Shown: positions 24,501 to 36,708, numbered from the stretch's first letter. The stretch: 64,000 bases of DNA from Centrapalus pauciflorus (GCA_020465985.1 JAANYP010007010.1:124001-188000), one strand, 5' to 3'. The notes: a model not told the origin generated them from the sequence alone. Made by a program: numbers and translations.

Positions 24501-26491
24501 TGACGCGTGCAAAACACACCTCAGATTTTAATATCTAAATAAACCCAAAGTATAAATTACACAACTGGCAGTGTACCAATCGTGTGCAATATAGCTTTAA
24601 GAATCACCCATGATTTATCGAACTCAGGGAGCGGAATAAAGGTCGGAGACTCAAATACTACAACCTAAACCAATATTTAGCTATTTTTGACGTTTTGAGG
24701 AAGTTATCAACTAAAGACAATAATTAATATTAACTAACAGAATAACTATAGCAAACTAAGTAACACAAGTATAAAAAGTTAAACTAATATTTTTGGATTT
24801 TTCAGATTAAAATAAAAACTAATTCTAGCAAACAAGAATTAAACTAAACAACTAAAGCAAGCAAGTAACGACAACTAAATTATACGAACCAAACTAATTA
24901 AAGCAAAATCAAATCAAACTAATTTAAGCAAGTAAAGAACGATGATAAATTTTACCAAACTCTTATATTACGAAAGCGTCACCCACTTAGAATTAGAAAA
25001 CTATACTTAATTGGCGATGGATTGAATTGATTGACTAAAAACAAATCAGTTGATAACCAATTTTAAATTCAATTAAGCCCGGATTTTGGTTTAATTTACC
25101 GATTATTTAATTATTTTAAGTTAAAATATTTAATCTTGATAACCACGTGATGGAAACAAAGCAACTCGTCAAACTCCAATATTAACCAATTAATCTTATA
25201 ATCGCAACACAATGCATAAAGATAATCGATTAACACCGAAATCCAACAAATTGACTTTGTCACTTTAAAAATCAAAGTTTATGATTTGCCAATCCTATTA
25301 TCGCAATACAATGCATAAGAACCAACAAACACATAAAATTCTAGATTAACAATCAACTATCAAATTATTATCGCAACACAATGCCTAGAAGAGATAATTG
25401 ACTATTAATTTTTCATTTAAAGCCTCTTTCTTTTTAAAACGCAGATTTAAATAACACTTTATTATCGCAAAACAATGCTAAAAGATTAATAAAAATCTGA
25501 TTTTTAACAAGAAAATATGAAATAATCAAGAATCCAACAAATATAAACCAAAATCCATCAATCAATCCAATAATTTACCAATTAATACATAGAATCCATC
25601 ATCCCAAGCGGGTGAACAAGAAAACTACTCACTAATCATGCTAAAACCCAAAGTTAAACTCAAATTAATAAAAACCATTATAAAATCAGAAAGTTAAAGG
25701 AACGAATGTACCAGATCGCGCTGCTAGAATAAAGAATTTGAATCCAAAACTCGAACCGAATGCTTCTAATCCAAGAAATTCGAACCCTTTAGCTAAACTA
25801 TGATTAAATTACGAGAAAGATGAAAGAAAGCTCTGAAATCACCTAGATCGTGTCTGAAACGCACAAATTAATGCTGGAATCGCCCCGAATGCTTGTAAAA
25901 TCGAAGAAGAATGAAACTTTAAGCTAAAACTATGATTAATTATAAAGAACTACTGAAAATCGAGAGGAAATTCGCCAAAATACGTCTGAAATTCGCCTCC
26001 AATCCCTTCTCCTTGCAACTGCCGCCTGCTAGGGATTTAAAAACGAAATCTGATGGGCTGGGCCCAGCACGCGGGCGCGTAAGGGAAAGTCACGCGGGTG
26101 CGTGGCTTTAACCTAGTGTACGCCCCTGCGTGGGCATGTTACGCGGGTGCGTGGCTTGCTTTGACTGAAAATGGGCACGCGGGCGCGTGGGATGTTCTAC
26201 GCGGGTGCGTGGATGCTCAACTGGACTTGGCCACACAGGTGCGTGGAGAGTCTTACGCGGGCGTGTAGAGTCACTTTTCGCCAAATCTTTGCTTTCGATC
26301 ACAGGAGATGGCTGGATCATAAAATCTCGTCATTTTAGCCTTGATTTCCGTTCCCATGTTGATTTAATGTTTCTGACCTGCGGAATACACATAATAATGA
26401 AATCAGTATCTTTTTCACGCGTTTCAGTCTGAAAACCACATAAATTGGAGATAAAATGATATCAAACACATGTATAATTTTGCACATATCA
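24501..26491 (-). mobile_element. Athila-like 3' LTR, copy 2
   Basis: On the minus strand it starts TGATATGTGCAAAATT (26491) and ends TTTTGCACGCGTCA (24501), with TG...CA ends, about 1.99 kb. GTGTGGGGTATTTT lies immediately upstream as a candidate polypurine tract. It cuts into the TTTCACGACA array at 24500. No 5' LTR was found near 31.5 kb, so the element is truncated. Repeated ATTATCGCAA(C/T)ACAATGC words occur at 25195-25480. Confidence 0.75.
26050..26275. repeat. ACGCGGGYGCGTGG motif cluster in LTR
   Basis: About seven imperfect copies of ACGCGGGYGCGTGG, spaced 20-40 bp apart, form a GC-rich island in AT-rich DNA. The position matches the GCGGYCGCGAT cluster of copy 1, but the word differs. 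Confidence 0.8.
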
Positions 26492-28259
26492 AAATACCCC
26501 ACACTTGAGCTTTGCTTGTCCCCAAGCAAACTACAACATAAATGTCTTTAACCAAGGCCTCAACTCAAAACAAACTCTCTAGAAACATATAGACTCTGAA
26601 GCATTAAAGATCCATAAACTATGAATTTGAAGCCAAGGCAAGAAACAATGAGACCACAAGATGCAAAAAGAATAGAATGATAATGTCAATAACTTCCCAC
26701 CTAATCACATGACTCAGCACCTCACAGCTTTCACTCATCACTAAAGTGTATAGGCTCGTGTGTTTTCACAAATTTCGCTCAATGCCAGACATGTTAAAAG
26801 AATGTGAGCATATGCTTGAGAGTAAATCACGCCGCCATCACTCAGTGTTTGAAAATAAAGCACATAAAAGTCTTAATGGGGTGTAACGAGGCTAGGCTAA
26901 GGACATGGGAACTATATCGCCAAAGTGGGCTAAAAGAATGGGATCCAAGATCAAGCAGCAAGCAATAGAAGGGAGTAACCAACAATGGACCACATAAATC
27001 ACTGAGAGGATTTCCCAAGCAAACTGACTTGATTTTCACATCTAATAACAGCTCAGAAAAAAATTATGTTTTTACCAATACCTTCTCTTCTGTTTTTCTT
27101 TTCTTTTTTTTTCTCTTTTTTTTATAGCGGTGAATTTTCAAGCACCGACTATGTCCATTCTGTACCAAAAAAGAACTCTCTTAACCATACTAGCATTGCC
27201 GCGGTACAACACTAGAAGAGTCAGGAAGAACACAGAACTACATATGACTCGACTACTATCAAAACAATGCATAATCGTCAAGGCTCACAGCGGACTAACT
27301 AACAAATGAATGATCCCAGATAAATCCCCATAGCTTGCTACTAAATCACGATCCCAATTCTGGTCAAACGATAGACAAAAGGATTATTTGGCTGATAATG
27401 TGGGTTGTCACCGAGATGAAAGGCTCAGGCTCAAACATGGAGACTATGAGAAATAATGCAGGTAAGAGTGTCATTGGGGGAAAAAAAGAGTATCCTAACT
27501 GTGCCTTTATATAAGTGCTAGATTCTCAAACGATGTGATCTTGGCATGCATTTGACAAACAAGTTCTACCTTAATCCAATTAACACCGACAAATTCACAC
27601 CAAAAGAATAACGAGCATTAAATATGAATGCTAGATGGGCTCAAATTCTCACGAAAACGAATATACATGGTTATTTGTGCTTAATCATGAAATTTCAGTC
27701 AAGAAGCGTGACATGCACATCAAATATCCTGTTACCACAAAATAATCTCAAAATCACTTGCTCAGCTTTGCATGCATAGAAAATAGAACAATACTGCAAA
27801 AGAGTCCAACATGCCAAAAATAGAGAATAAATTTTGAAAATCGGCCCAATTTTTTGACAAAAATGTTGCGACTTTTACTTAAGTACATGCAAATCTCAAA
27901 ATCAACATTTTTATACCCCCACCCCACACTTAAATCTGACAGTGTCCTCACTGACATAAACCATGCAAATTGAACAGACAATAGTAAATTGGAACGAGAG
28001 AAACTCCCCTAATAATGAAGAAAGCACTTAGGCGGCTCTGAACGATGAAGCTGAACTTACTGCCAGCAAGCATCTCTACCAGTGTCCAACCTTAATCAAA
28101 AGCAAGCATAATGAACAACCAGATATCAGCAATGATAAAGTAACAATAAGCGAAATAACCGTACATCAAATAATAAAGTAAACAATTAGATACAAATGAT
28201 AAAGTAAAACCCAAAAGAAAATAAAATAAACATCCTGAACATCCATGAGATCACTACGG
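26492..28259 (-). other. Non-coding 3' part of Athila-like copy 2
   Basis: No gene. Conserved blocks shared with copy 1: CCCACACTTGAGC...CAAGCAAAC (26497-26530), TCACCGAGATGAAA (27410), CCCCCACCCCACACTTAAA with GACAGTGTCCTCA (27917-27955) and GCTGAACT...TGCCAGCAA (28049-28068). These are likely the 3' untranslated segment between env-like ORF and LTR. Confidence 0.5.
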
Positions 28260-30320
28260 CTAGGAACGCCTGTAGGGATGGCAACGGGGCGGGTTCGGGG
28301 CGGGGAATGTAAATACCGTCCCCGTTTAAAAAAACCACGGGTACTAAACGGGGATCCCCATCGGGTACGCGGGGAAACCCGCGGGGAATCGGGTAACCCA
28401 TTTATAAATCAAAGATATGAAATTTAATCTCGTGGTTCATATTTTAAGCTTAAAATGTCCATGTATGTTAAAATTTCAATACTAATATTAAATTAAATTT
28501 GTAATACCTATCAAATGATAACGAAAAAAACATTATTTCATTATATTATATATAAATAAAAAAGTTTTTTAAATTATACATAATTATTTTTATGTATAAT
28601 ATATAAAATAGATAAAATATTCATCTTTTATATATAATATATATACAATATAAATAGAATGTTGCTATTAAAAGTAATCGAGGATTTAAACGGGTTATGT
28701 AATCGGGTATACGTGGCGGGTATTAACAATACCATACCCGCCCCGTCCCCCGTTGAACTTAATCGGGTTCGGGGAAACCCGCCCCGTTTAGATCGGTTTT
28801 CGGTTTTGCCCGTCGGGTTCGGTTTTTTTTTGCCATCTCTAAACGCCTGACACAGCGACGAGAATTCATATGCGTGATAGTAGAAGCTCTCGGCCTGTCG
28901 ATACGGGAGGCATCCAAAGGGCACACAGGTGGCCTAGCATCAGAGACCGCAGGAGAGGAGACAAAAGTAGACGCATATAAGCCCATATCAGCGGAAGTAG
29001 GTGAATGATGACGTGGTGTAGGCGGTGGTGATGAGTGAGGTGACTGGTGTGGGGATGGTGGTGGCTGCTGCTCCTGACCCACATGAGTATCAGTCGGTGT
29101 CGGGTCCACAGAGGGAGCAGCAGGGGTGGGGACAAGGGAGTAAGGTAGGGGTGGTAATGATGGCAATCCAGCAGCTGCTAGTAGTGAATCTATGGCCCGA
29201 TACATGTGAAGTAGGGCAGTAAGGGCTGCATAATGGGCTACTGGATCGGTAGGTAGGACTCCAAAATGTAGGGTTGGAGGGGTCGATGGAAAGTGTGCGG
29301 AGGTGGATGCATGCGAAGGCTCAGGGATATCAGGGCGGGGAACATGGAATGGGGGTGGGTCAGGCTGGGCTCTGGGCTGAGGCTGGGGGATGACGAGATG
29401 GTTGTGCCTGCGATATACGATGCCCATGTTGCGGAGAGTCTGCAACTGAATCTGTATAACACCATGCTCCAGCACTCTCGTAAGGCGGCCCTCAATGTCT
29501 GGAGTCAAAATGCCCAACCGGCGAGCTAAATGTGTGATATAAGCTCCACCAGTGATGGCACTACTCGAACGAACGCCAGAACAATGGCGGAGGAAACAGG
29601 CTAACCGGTAAGCAATCTGGCCGCTCCTCTCTCAAAAATAAGTGCATGCTGTCCGAATCCTTGATCGAGACACTGTCTGCACCTACTCCCCTTCCACATA
29701 AGGTCTCTGCCAAAATCCTCCAAAATAGCCTATGTAGCGGGTCTCGGAATGATGTGCTTTTGGCTGAGTTGGAGTACCTACCCGTTGCAAACTCTGCCCA
29801 AAAAAAAGATGATCAAAGTCCGTAGGGGCGTCGCGAACAGCAGCCTCAAACATAGGTGCAGAAACCTCCTCTGATGTGTATATTCCCATAACCGTAGCAA
29901 ACTGACGCAGTGAAAACTCCCTCTCCACCCCTCCTATCCTGAAGCCTATCATGCTAGTGTCATCATAGTCAGTGATAGACCCTCAAAAATTAATGTGGCT
30001 AAAAATTCTAGACATAGCTCTCGATAAACAGGCTCTCGAATAGAAAGAAGTCGCTCAAAGGCTAGAGGGTGGTCCAAATCTGTATGACCATGCTGCATAA
30101 TGTGCCGCAGGCGATCAGTGATTCCAATTGTGGTCATGTCGGCCCAGCTTATGAAAGTCGTTGAGGCAAAACTCTTGCCGGCTAATCTGGCAAGCTCTCT
30201 CATATCGTCGTCTCTGGCGAAAACCAACCACTAATCGAGATCGGGCGGGCCTGCCACGGCCTCAGGGTCATCCTCTGGTAAAGGAGGTGATGGGATACGC
30301 CGCGGCCTGTTGCCTCGCAT
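28260..30320 (-). pseudogene. Athila-like env-like ORF, broken, copy 2
   Basis: On the minus strand it starts MRGNRPRRIPSPPL at ATG 30320, three nt after an acceptor-like TTTTGTTCAG. An in-frame TAG follows at 30233-30231. Then come ISWADMTTIGITDRLRHIMQ, REPVYRELCLEFLAT (to about 29955), a frameshift, and GFRIGGVEREFSLRQFATVM (29945-29886). After a further stop and shift it continues with GGAYITHLARRLG (about 29550) and a proline/serine-rich tail to TAG at 28262-28260. The motifs (REP-YRELTLEFL, FR-GG--R-FSL-EF, GG-IT-IAR-LG) are those of the ORF found after pol in Athila-type elements (compare Pfam ATHILA ORF-1 proteins). Its function is unknown. The tail is split by a hAT MITE at 28273. Confidence 0.65.
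28273..28841. mobile_element. hAT-type MITE inserted in env-like ORF
   Basis: Ends TAGGGATGGCAA and TTGCCATCTCTA, flanked by a perfect 8-bp duplication AACGCCTG (28265-28272, 28842-28849). Inside, GC-rich arms with CGGGTTCGGGG and CGGGGAAACCCG flank an AT-rich core. Removing it in thought restores the neighbouring codons of the ORF tail, so the insertion is later than the retroelement. Confidence 0.92.
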
Positions 30321-31516
30321 GATCTGAACAAAAGACAACACATTTCGAAGTTAGTTTTGAATTAAAAGTGCAAGAAATGTGCATCAAGCAGATATAGGCG
30401 TACAAGGAATAAAAAGACACAAATAAAGGCTAAAACTAAGAAAAATTAGGACTATAAATTGATAGAAATAAATAAGAAAGATAAAATAATAATAAAAGAA
30501 AATATATAAAGATAATAAATAAAAACAAAAATAAAACAAAAATAATAATAATAATAAAAATAATAAAAATACTCGAGAGTAAGTAAGAAATGCATACTGA
30601 ACATACCTGTGAGTGAGAAATGAAGATAGTACAGAATGCACTCAGGAGCCAAAAAATGATCATTCAAGCTTAACATGATGATTACTAGCCTAGCGTGAAG
30701 CATATCCATACGTGATATAACGACTAACAATGCTAGCTAGATGACTGCCAGGTGCATAGAATCAGATAGGGAGAAACAACCCCGTCAACTAATGTGTAGC
30801 ATAAATGAGCACACAGAATCACAAGTCTCTCTCTTGGACTTAGAAGCCCATACATGAATCATAACACTACTAACTTCGGCTTACTTCCAACCCATGAATT
30901 TCAATTTATCAATACCACCAGATATGCACAATAACCAGGTAGTGGCGATATGTACTCAAGAATGGACCCCAATGCTACAGGTTATATGTAAAACACGAAT
31001 GGCCAGTGAAGTAGCAGATAAATATGAACCAAAACCATAAAGGCATAATTAAAGTAACACTGCGAATACATGCCTTAACCAATGATGCAAAGATATAACT
31101 GATCAGAACGTGTGAGTTTCCACGGAGAATTTAACAAGACCCGCCAATTGCATAATCCAAAATCAAAGCGAATGAGCACACAAACATTATGACAGACTAG
31201 CAACTAGATGGACAAATATGCATGAATCCCAACTGCCACAAATAACTATCACTCAAGCCAAACAGATGAGAACGAATACTCAGCTTACAATTCAACAATT
31301 TCAGCAAATAAAAGCTTCACCATTAGCATTATTAATGTGCAACACAGGTAAGCAAACTAAACGAGTAAATCTGCTAATGGGATTATGATCCAAAGCAAGC
31401 CAAGAAAGCTCTGAATTTCAAACTTCGCACAAAACTTCATTTGAAATAAAGCAAATTTACAGAGAAACTCCGAAGAAAAACAAGAAAAAACCAGCTCAAG
31501 AACAGGTACTGCACAC
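30321..31516 (-). other. Region upstream of env-like ORF, copy 2
   Basis: No pol domain is recognisable. 30440-30570 is A-rich with AATAATAATAA runs. The hydrophobic minus-strand ORFs there are low-complexity artefacts. From 30600 to 31516 the sequence is ordinary AT-rich DNA ending abruptly where unit L3 starts. Confidence 0.4.
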
Positions 31517-33230
31517 ATTTAACATATAGTATTGTAGTGTTTTGTTTTAGTGACTCATATGTTATAAATTATTCATTTACTAGTATCATTTTCCAAAACA
31601 TACATAATATGTAGTTGTACTAAGAGTGAAGTAATTACACAAAAAATCAGGGAAAAAAATATTTACCTTCATAACCTTCAAATGATTCTAACATAGAAAA
31701 AGTTTAGATAGATTAATTATAACATTTTATTAATATAACATTTAAAATTGTAAAAAGAATAATGTTTACTTTACCGGGAAGTTGTATATGTAAATCTACC
31801 CAATTTTATGGATCTCTAATATTCTAATAAGTGTGTTTTTCATCATATTTTTGTTGATTACACTAACTAAAATGGAACAAATGCATACATATATTAGAAA
31901 TTGTAAAAACAAATATATTCTTTTTCAATCGATTTCTCTAAATTCACAATCAATTGTTTAGACTTTCAACATAGTACTGTAGTGTTTTGTTTTAGTGACT
32001 CATATGTTATAAATTATTCATTTACTAGTATCATTTTCCAAAACAAATACATAATATGTGGTTGTATTAAGAGTGAGGTAATTACACAAAAAATAGGGAA
32101 AACAATATTTACCTTAATCATATTTTTGTTCGATCCTTATGCAATATTATTCCGAGACCACCGATTCCAACAAGTAGGACAATATAATCGCAGTGAGATA
32201 TTATCTTTTCTAGGATTCCTAGCAGAAAAAGAATCTTTTGAAAACAGAGGGATATCTCGAGTCCCTTTCCATAGCATAACTTCGTATGTTGAGAGAACAT
32301 AGAACAGTAATTGGGTATGAAGATCGGGAAAAAAACAGGCTTACAGGTACTTGTAATGAGAAGAAGAAAGTGAATCAAGTGATGAAACAGAAAAGAAGGA
32401 CAACAATGGAGGTCTGGTCTGTAATGACTAATGAGAAATTGAGAAGAAGAAGGTGTCGGCTGAATTCATTGTATTTAGGTTAAATTATAAATCATTGGAC
32501 TTGGACCTTATGGGGTTAAATTTTTATGGGCTTTTCTTTTAAATATTGGGTTACTGTTTAAAAACATTAAACTTTTTTATATTTATAAGAATTAGCCCAA
32601 GATGTGGTTAATATCGAAAAAACTACATCAATTTTCTTTATTTTATGATTAAGTTACTAAATTTTATTTTATTGTTAAAATTATTAAACTATTTTTGTTT
32701 TATTCAAAAGTATATATATTTGACATGTTTGACCGGTTACTAAACAAATAACCTTGTTTTTTCACTTGATTAATGTTGAAAAAAATCTACCATCTTTCGT
32801 ATTATAACGATTAAGTCCTTCAAAATTTTGTTGTATCACCGGGAAAATCTGGTAGCCGGTCAAAGATATATAGTTTTAGATGAGACAAACATAGTTTAAA
32901 AACTTAAACAATTGGAAAAAAAAAATTTAAGGACTTAATTGAAAAAATGAATAAAAATTGATTCGGATTTTTCAATATTTGCCCGTTAGATTTCAAGCTT
33001 TTAAACGTTCTTCCTCACTCCTAACAAAACATTTAAGGACTTGATATACATAATAATAATTTATCACTTTAGGTTTTGAACATATTGCTAAATTTGGTAG
33101 TAGACTAAATTAAACATTGGCAACCTTGAATATTTTGCATACTGATAGTAAAACAAATCTAATCTACCAATACATTTCAGTTGTCCCATGAGATTGATCC
33201 AATCTGATTTGTTTAGATGATGCTAAGAGA
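31517..33230. mobile_element. Repeat unit L3 with internal duplication
   Basis: The block starting with TGTAGTGTTTTGTTTTAGTG occurs twice, at about 31530-31680 and 31975-32115, 443 bp apart. It is followed by the conserved L-unit core (32140-32480: ATCGCAGTGAGA, GTCCCTTTCCATAG). 32590-33130 matches 57057-57560. It precedes a Ptta relic, as in L5. No gene. Confidence 0.6.
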
Positions 33231-33469
33231 TTAACAAACAGTTTTTAAGCTTTTAGATTGTGATTGGTACAGAGAATCGACTAAAATGAAATAAAGAAAA
33301 AATATTAGTTAGGAGAATCGAATCGAATTATGTATATCAAGTATCTATGAATTCTCAAGTTGTATCAATATAAGAGCTTAAAATTCGGTTCTTTCATTTC
33401 TTTAGCAATGATGAATAATTAAGTAGAATCTATAATTAGGAAAAGAGAAATACAACAAATATAAGTGGT

Positions 33470-33681
33470 TGTATTTCTTTAGCAATCGTGGCATTATTTC
33501 TTCTTCACCCATCGGGTTGGAAGTACCACTTTGTGAGTCGTTCTGAAGTTGTTGCATTTGGTAATTCAACTTCCCAACACATCAAAATATAGACATATAT
33601 GTCTGAATTTATTAAATAACAAACATAATAACCAAACAAATCTATAAATACAAACTATCACATCAAGATATAAATAAACAA

Positions 33682-33739
<58 letters not shown>

Positions 33740-33870
33740 TTGTGTGTTTAAATTTGTTAACTAAACTAATATATTTTGAGCAATAAGGTTGACATATTCG
33801 ACATTATGTCGATGCATGTTTCCAACGTGACTAATTAAGTCTGGAACTTGACCCGTAACCGTGTCTTGTT
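33470..33870 (-). pseudogene. Ptta relic, two short exons (unit E0)
   Basis: The minus strand encodes TGQVPDLISHVGNMHRHNVE (33860-33780) and, 220 bp further, a block containing GEEEIMP that aligns with SDEEIMS of relic D. A palindromic CA-TA-TG microsatellite (33682-33748) lies in the intron-like gap. Equivalent pairs occur at 58110-58700 and 62225-63260. The position and the MH--DxxFVN-like motif place it in the Ptta/En-Spm group. Confidence 0.55.
33682..33748. repeat. Palindromic compound microsatellite (CA)n(TA)n(TG)n
   Basis: An ACACAC run passes through TATATA to TGTGTG, so the whole tract is self-complementary and could extrude a cruciform. Shorter orthologous versions lie at 59616-59645 and 63123-63142, with the same flanks (AGATATAAATAAAC and AAATTTGTTAACTA). 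Confidence 0.92.
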
Positions 33871-33936
33871 TTGTATCAAATTTAAAACAATTGAATTACA
33901 AAATTATTAACAATGTTATTGAAAATAATACCAATT

Positions 33937-34490
33937 CACTACAAGAAAAATGACTTTTAGAAACTATAAAAGTCGTCCCAAAACATCAAAAAGTCATCCG
34001 AAAAGATATTTAGACACAATCATCCCTAAAGTCTTTGTTTCAGAATGCTAATCCCTAAAAGATAATGCTAATCCGTAAAAGATTCTCAGGAACAACCGCG
34101 TGTGGTCTCTAAAAAAAACTACTTTTTGGGACATGTTGTCTCTAAAAACAATTTTTCATAATAATAATTACTAACTTTGTGTGACCATATGTTATCAAAA
34201 AAATTAATTATTTAATACATAATTTACTTTTAGAAACAACTTTTGTAACCATATGTTTCAGAAAGTAATTAATAATAAAAATAGGCAAATTTCGTTTTTC
34301 TTAATTTACATGTTTTTTTAATCAATTCATAAATTAACCATAAAATTTTCAACTTTATAAAACAATAAAACAACGTACAACGTTTAGTATCCTCCTAAAA
34401 TCATCAACACTTAAAAGTTAAACTAACAAATCATCAACACTTAAAAGTTAAACTAACAAATCATCTAATATTCAAAGTTGTTAAACCAAC
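33937..34490 (+). mobile_element. CACTA terminus, family 2, with subterminal region
   Basis: Starts CACTACAAGAAAAATGAC, a textbook plant CACTA end. It is followed by repeated GTC(G/A)TCC(C)AAAA, TCCCTAAA and GTCTCTAAAA words to about 34160. A second copy with one substitution, CATTACAAGAAAAATGAC, lies at 63329 in identical flanks. The minus-strand Ptta relic E lies inside. Confidence 0.75.
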
Positions 34491-34496
34491 TACTCA

Positions 34497-35430
34497 TCAT
34501 GGTCCGAGTGTTCCTCATCATCGTCCGAGTCTTTTTCATCGACATCGCCAGATTGTTATGATTTTTGATTTTCTTTATAGGCATTATAGTCAAATTGGGG
34601 CGCCGGCGTCGATACATATTGTGGTGTGTTGGCAATATTAGGATTAAGAATTATAGCTGTTAAGTATGTAGCCAAGTCTTGGTACCGTTTGTGCTCTTGT
34701 TCTTAATGATGTTTTTCCCAAGCTTCTTATGCAGCCCATATCATATCTTACATCACCTCATTTGATGGTGGTATCGAGGTGGTAGATGAAGAAGGAAAAC
34801 CCGTGTGACGTTTCAACTTTCATCCCCTTCCAATGTTGTGACCTCGACGCTCTCCAAATACCTTTTTGAAGATTTCTTGCTCGTTTAAAGATGACTGTTC
34901 ATTGGCATTAGATGATGATGATGCTTGTTGAGTCTGAATTTCCTTCTCCGCAACTAACTTCTCCTAAATTTTTAAACGAGAAAGATTAGAAAAGCAAATA
35001 TAAATTCAAAACTTAAACGTAAACTACTTAAATAATCTAATTCATCAAACCTACATAATTACTTACATAATCAGCTTTCGCTTGCTCATTTACCCAACCA
35101 TTCGTCGATTTATAGTGCATACCATGTCAATTGTCTATTGCACTTTGAATTTTCTGTGACTCGGGATTCATCTATTATAAAACAAAATGCATGACATGAT
35201 TATAAAACCAATATGTGGTCCCGATGCTTCCCTATAAATAATGTACAGAATACAACAAAGTTTAAGATTTACCTTTTTAAATCTTGTACTAACATAAGGT
35301 CGGGATCCGCGACAACTAATATATGAAAGTTTGGCCCGATTTTCAAAATTCTTTTTTGAACGCTTCTGCCATTGTGGATTTAGGAAAACATTATCTATTA
35401 GTTGGTTCCACCATCCAGGTCTCAAGTGTA
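34497..35430 (-). pseudogene. Ptta/En-Spm transposase relic E
   Basis: In minus order: RPGWWNQLIDNVFLNPQWQK, RSKKNFENRAKLSYISCRGS (35425-35285, the W----------F--RS--N--NR-KL pattern of Ptta proteins); a short exon with STNGWVNEQAKADYV (35115-35065); then EKLVAEKEIQTQQASSSSNA, FKKVFGERRGHNIGRG (34970-34800) and an acidic C-terminus ending SDDDEEHSDHDE (about 34500). AT-rich gaps between blocks look like introns. At least five in-frame stops (for example after GRG) show decay. It is the most complete Ptta relic in the window and lies inside CACTA family 2. Confidence 0.75.
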
Positions 35431-35889
35431 GAGGTGGATTTTTTTAGCGTTGTTCATATCTTCTACATCTCCATGTCGATTAAAGTGTTCTTGCAATGGG
35501 CACTTAGCACTCGAATACTTATTCACACAATATCGGTTGAGGCCAGTAAATGGTGTGTGTTGTGACCGATATAAAAAAAAGACTACAACACAATATATGA
35601 AAGTGTCAAAAGAAAGAATGAACTCTGCTGTATATAAAAAAAAACTAACTAGTAGTTTCTCAAATCTGTCTAAATATACAAACCCATGTCAAGAATTGTT
35701 TAAACAAGAACTATGCTGTCCAAATATAACAAAACTTGTAAAAGTTAGCCATTTATTTTAATAAGGTTAATGAGATTAACAAAATAATTATGTCAAATAA
35801 AAGTTATGTGAATTGTCCAGCAACAAGCTGCAAGAATCAAGGTTCAATTTCACGTCATTAACCCTAGTCGAATCAATGAGACGATTGTC
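35431..35889. other. Spacer upstream of relic E
   Basis: No recognisable gene, repeat end or RNA. The two overlapping short plus-strand ORFs show no family motif. Confidence 0.4.
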
Positions 35890-36200
35890 AGTCTAGCCCA
35901 GTTTCAAGACACTTAACAAATTTCACGACATTTTTTAAATTTCACGTCATTTTTTTTTTAAATTTCACGACATTTGACACTTAATGATTCTCACGACATT
36001 TATAATAAATTCCACGACATTTTTAAAATAATTTCACGTCATTTTTACATTTTCACGACAAACCTTCGCTCAAATTGGTAAATTCGATAAAAATTGCTCG
36101 TAATCGCTTAAGCCTCGTACACTCTGCACATTTTCGCGAAAACCCCTTGATAATATGAGATAAAAACAAGCTACTTATGTGATTCACATACATACCTCGT
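35890..36200. repeat. TTTCACGACATTT array, unit B left part
   Basis: About nine TTTCACG(A/T)CATTT words, then the conserved stretch with CTCGTAATCGCTTAAG and GATTCACATACATACCTC, as in L1, L2 and L4. Confidence 0.65.
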
Positions 36201-36225
36201 CAATATTATTCTAATTTATTACTAA

Positions 36226-36708
36226 CTAGTTTATTACCCGCGTAAATTTTTAATATATATAAAATATAATAAATATAAAGATAAAAATATAAATATTTTT
36301 TTTAAAACAAAAGTATATAAGATGATATTATTATTTATTATGACCTATTAATTTTGTATATTTCTAAATATATATGAATGATAATTATTTTCTTATATAT
36401 TTTTTTAAACTTTTATTATATTATCTTATAATTAATAAGTTAGTAGATTATTAGATTTTGTTTGATTTAATTTAATTTGAATTTAAAAGTGGATTATATT
36501 AGATTTGGATAGATTTAAATAATAAGTTAATAGAGTATTAGATTTTGTTTGATTTGATTTGAATTTAAAAGTGGATTATATTAGATTGGGATAGATTTGA
36601 TTTAAATTTATTTATATTTTTAAAATCTATAAATGCCACGTGTCGATTCATGGTGACGACACGTGGCTTCACCATAAATGAGTATAGTTACTCTTTTAAT
36701 AGTATAGA
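36226..36708 (-). mobile_element. Helitron H2, non-autonomous, 483 bp
   Basis: On the minus strand it begins TCTATACTATTAAAAGAG (36708), a common plant Helitron 5' end, and finishes ACGCGGGTAATAAACTAG (36226). It lies precisely between A (36225) and T (36709). In unit A the same locus (12580-12600) reads TTATTACTAATTTATC without the insert. It contains a direct repeat of about 75 bp (GAATTTAAAAGTGGATTATA twice). Confidence 0.85.

Noticed and set aside
30384..30730. Three overlapping hydrophobic minus-strand ORFs resembling membrane proteins
   Set aside because: They come from A-rich AATAATAAAA sequence read as Phe/Leu/Tyr; there is no conserved motif, and no copy in the sister element.
24496..31520. 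Full-length Athila-like element with CATAC target duplication
   Set aside because: CATAC precedes the LTR at 24501, but no 5' LTR or matching CATAC is present near 31.5 kb; the element is truncated.
32118..32378. Minus-strand ORF of 60-90 codons repeated in L units (also at 47512 and 61230)
   Set aside because: The nucleotide block is conserved, but the reading frame and length differ in L1 and L2; no protein family is recognised. Better explained as a conserved non-coding part of the repeat.
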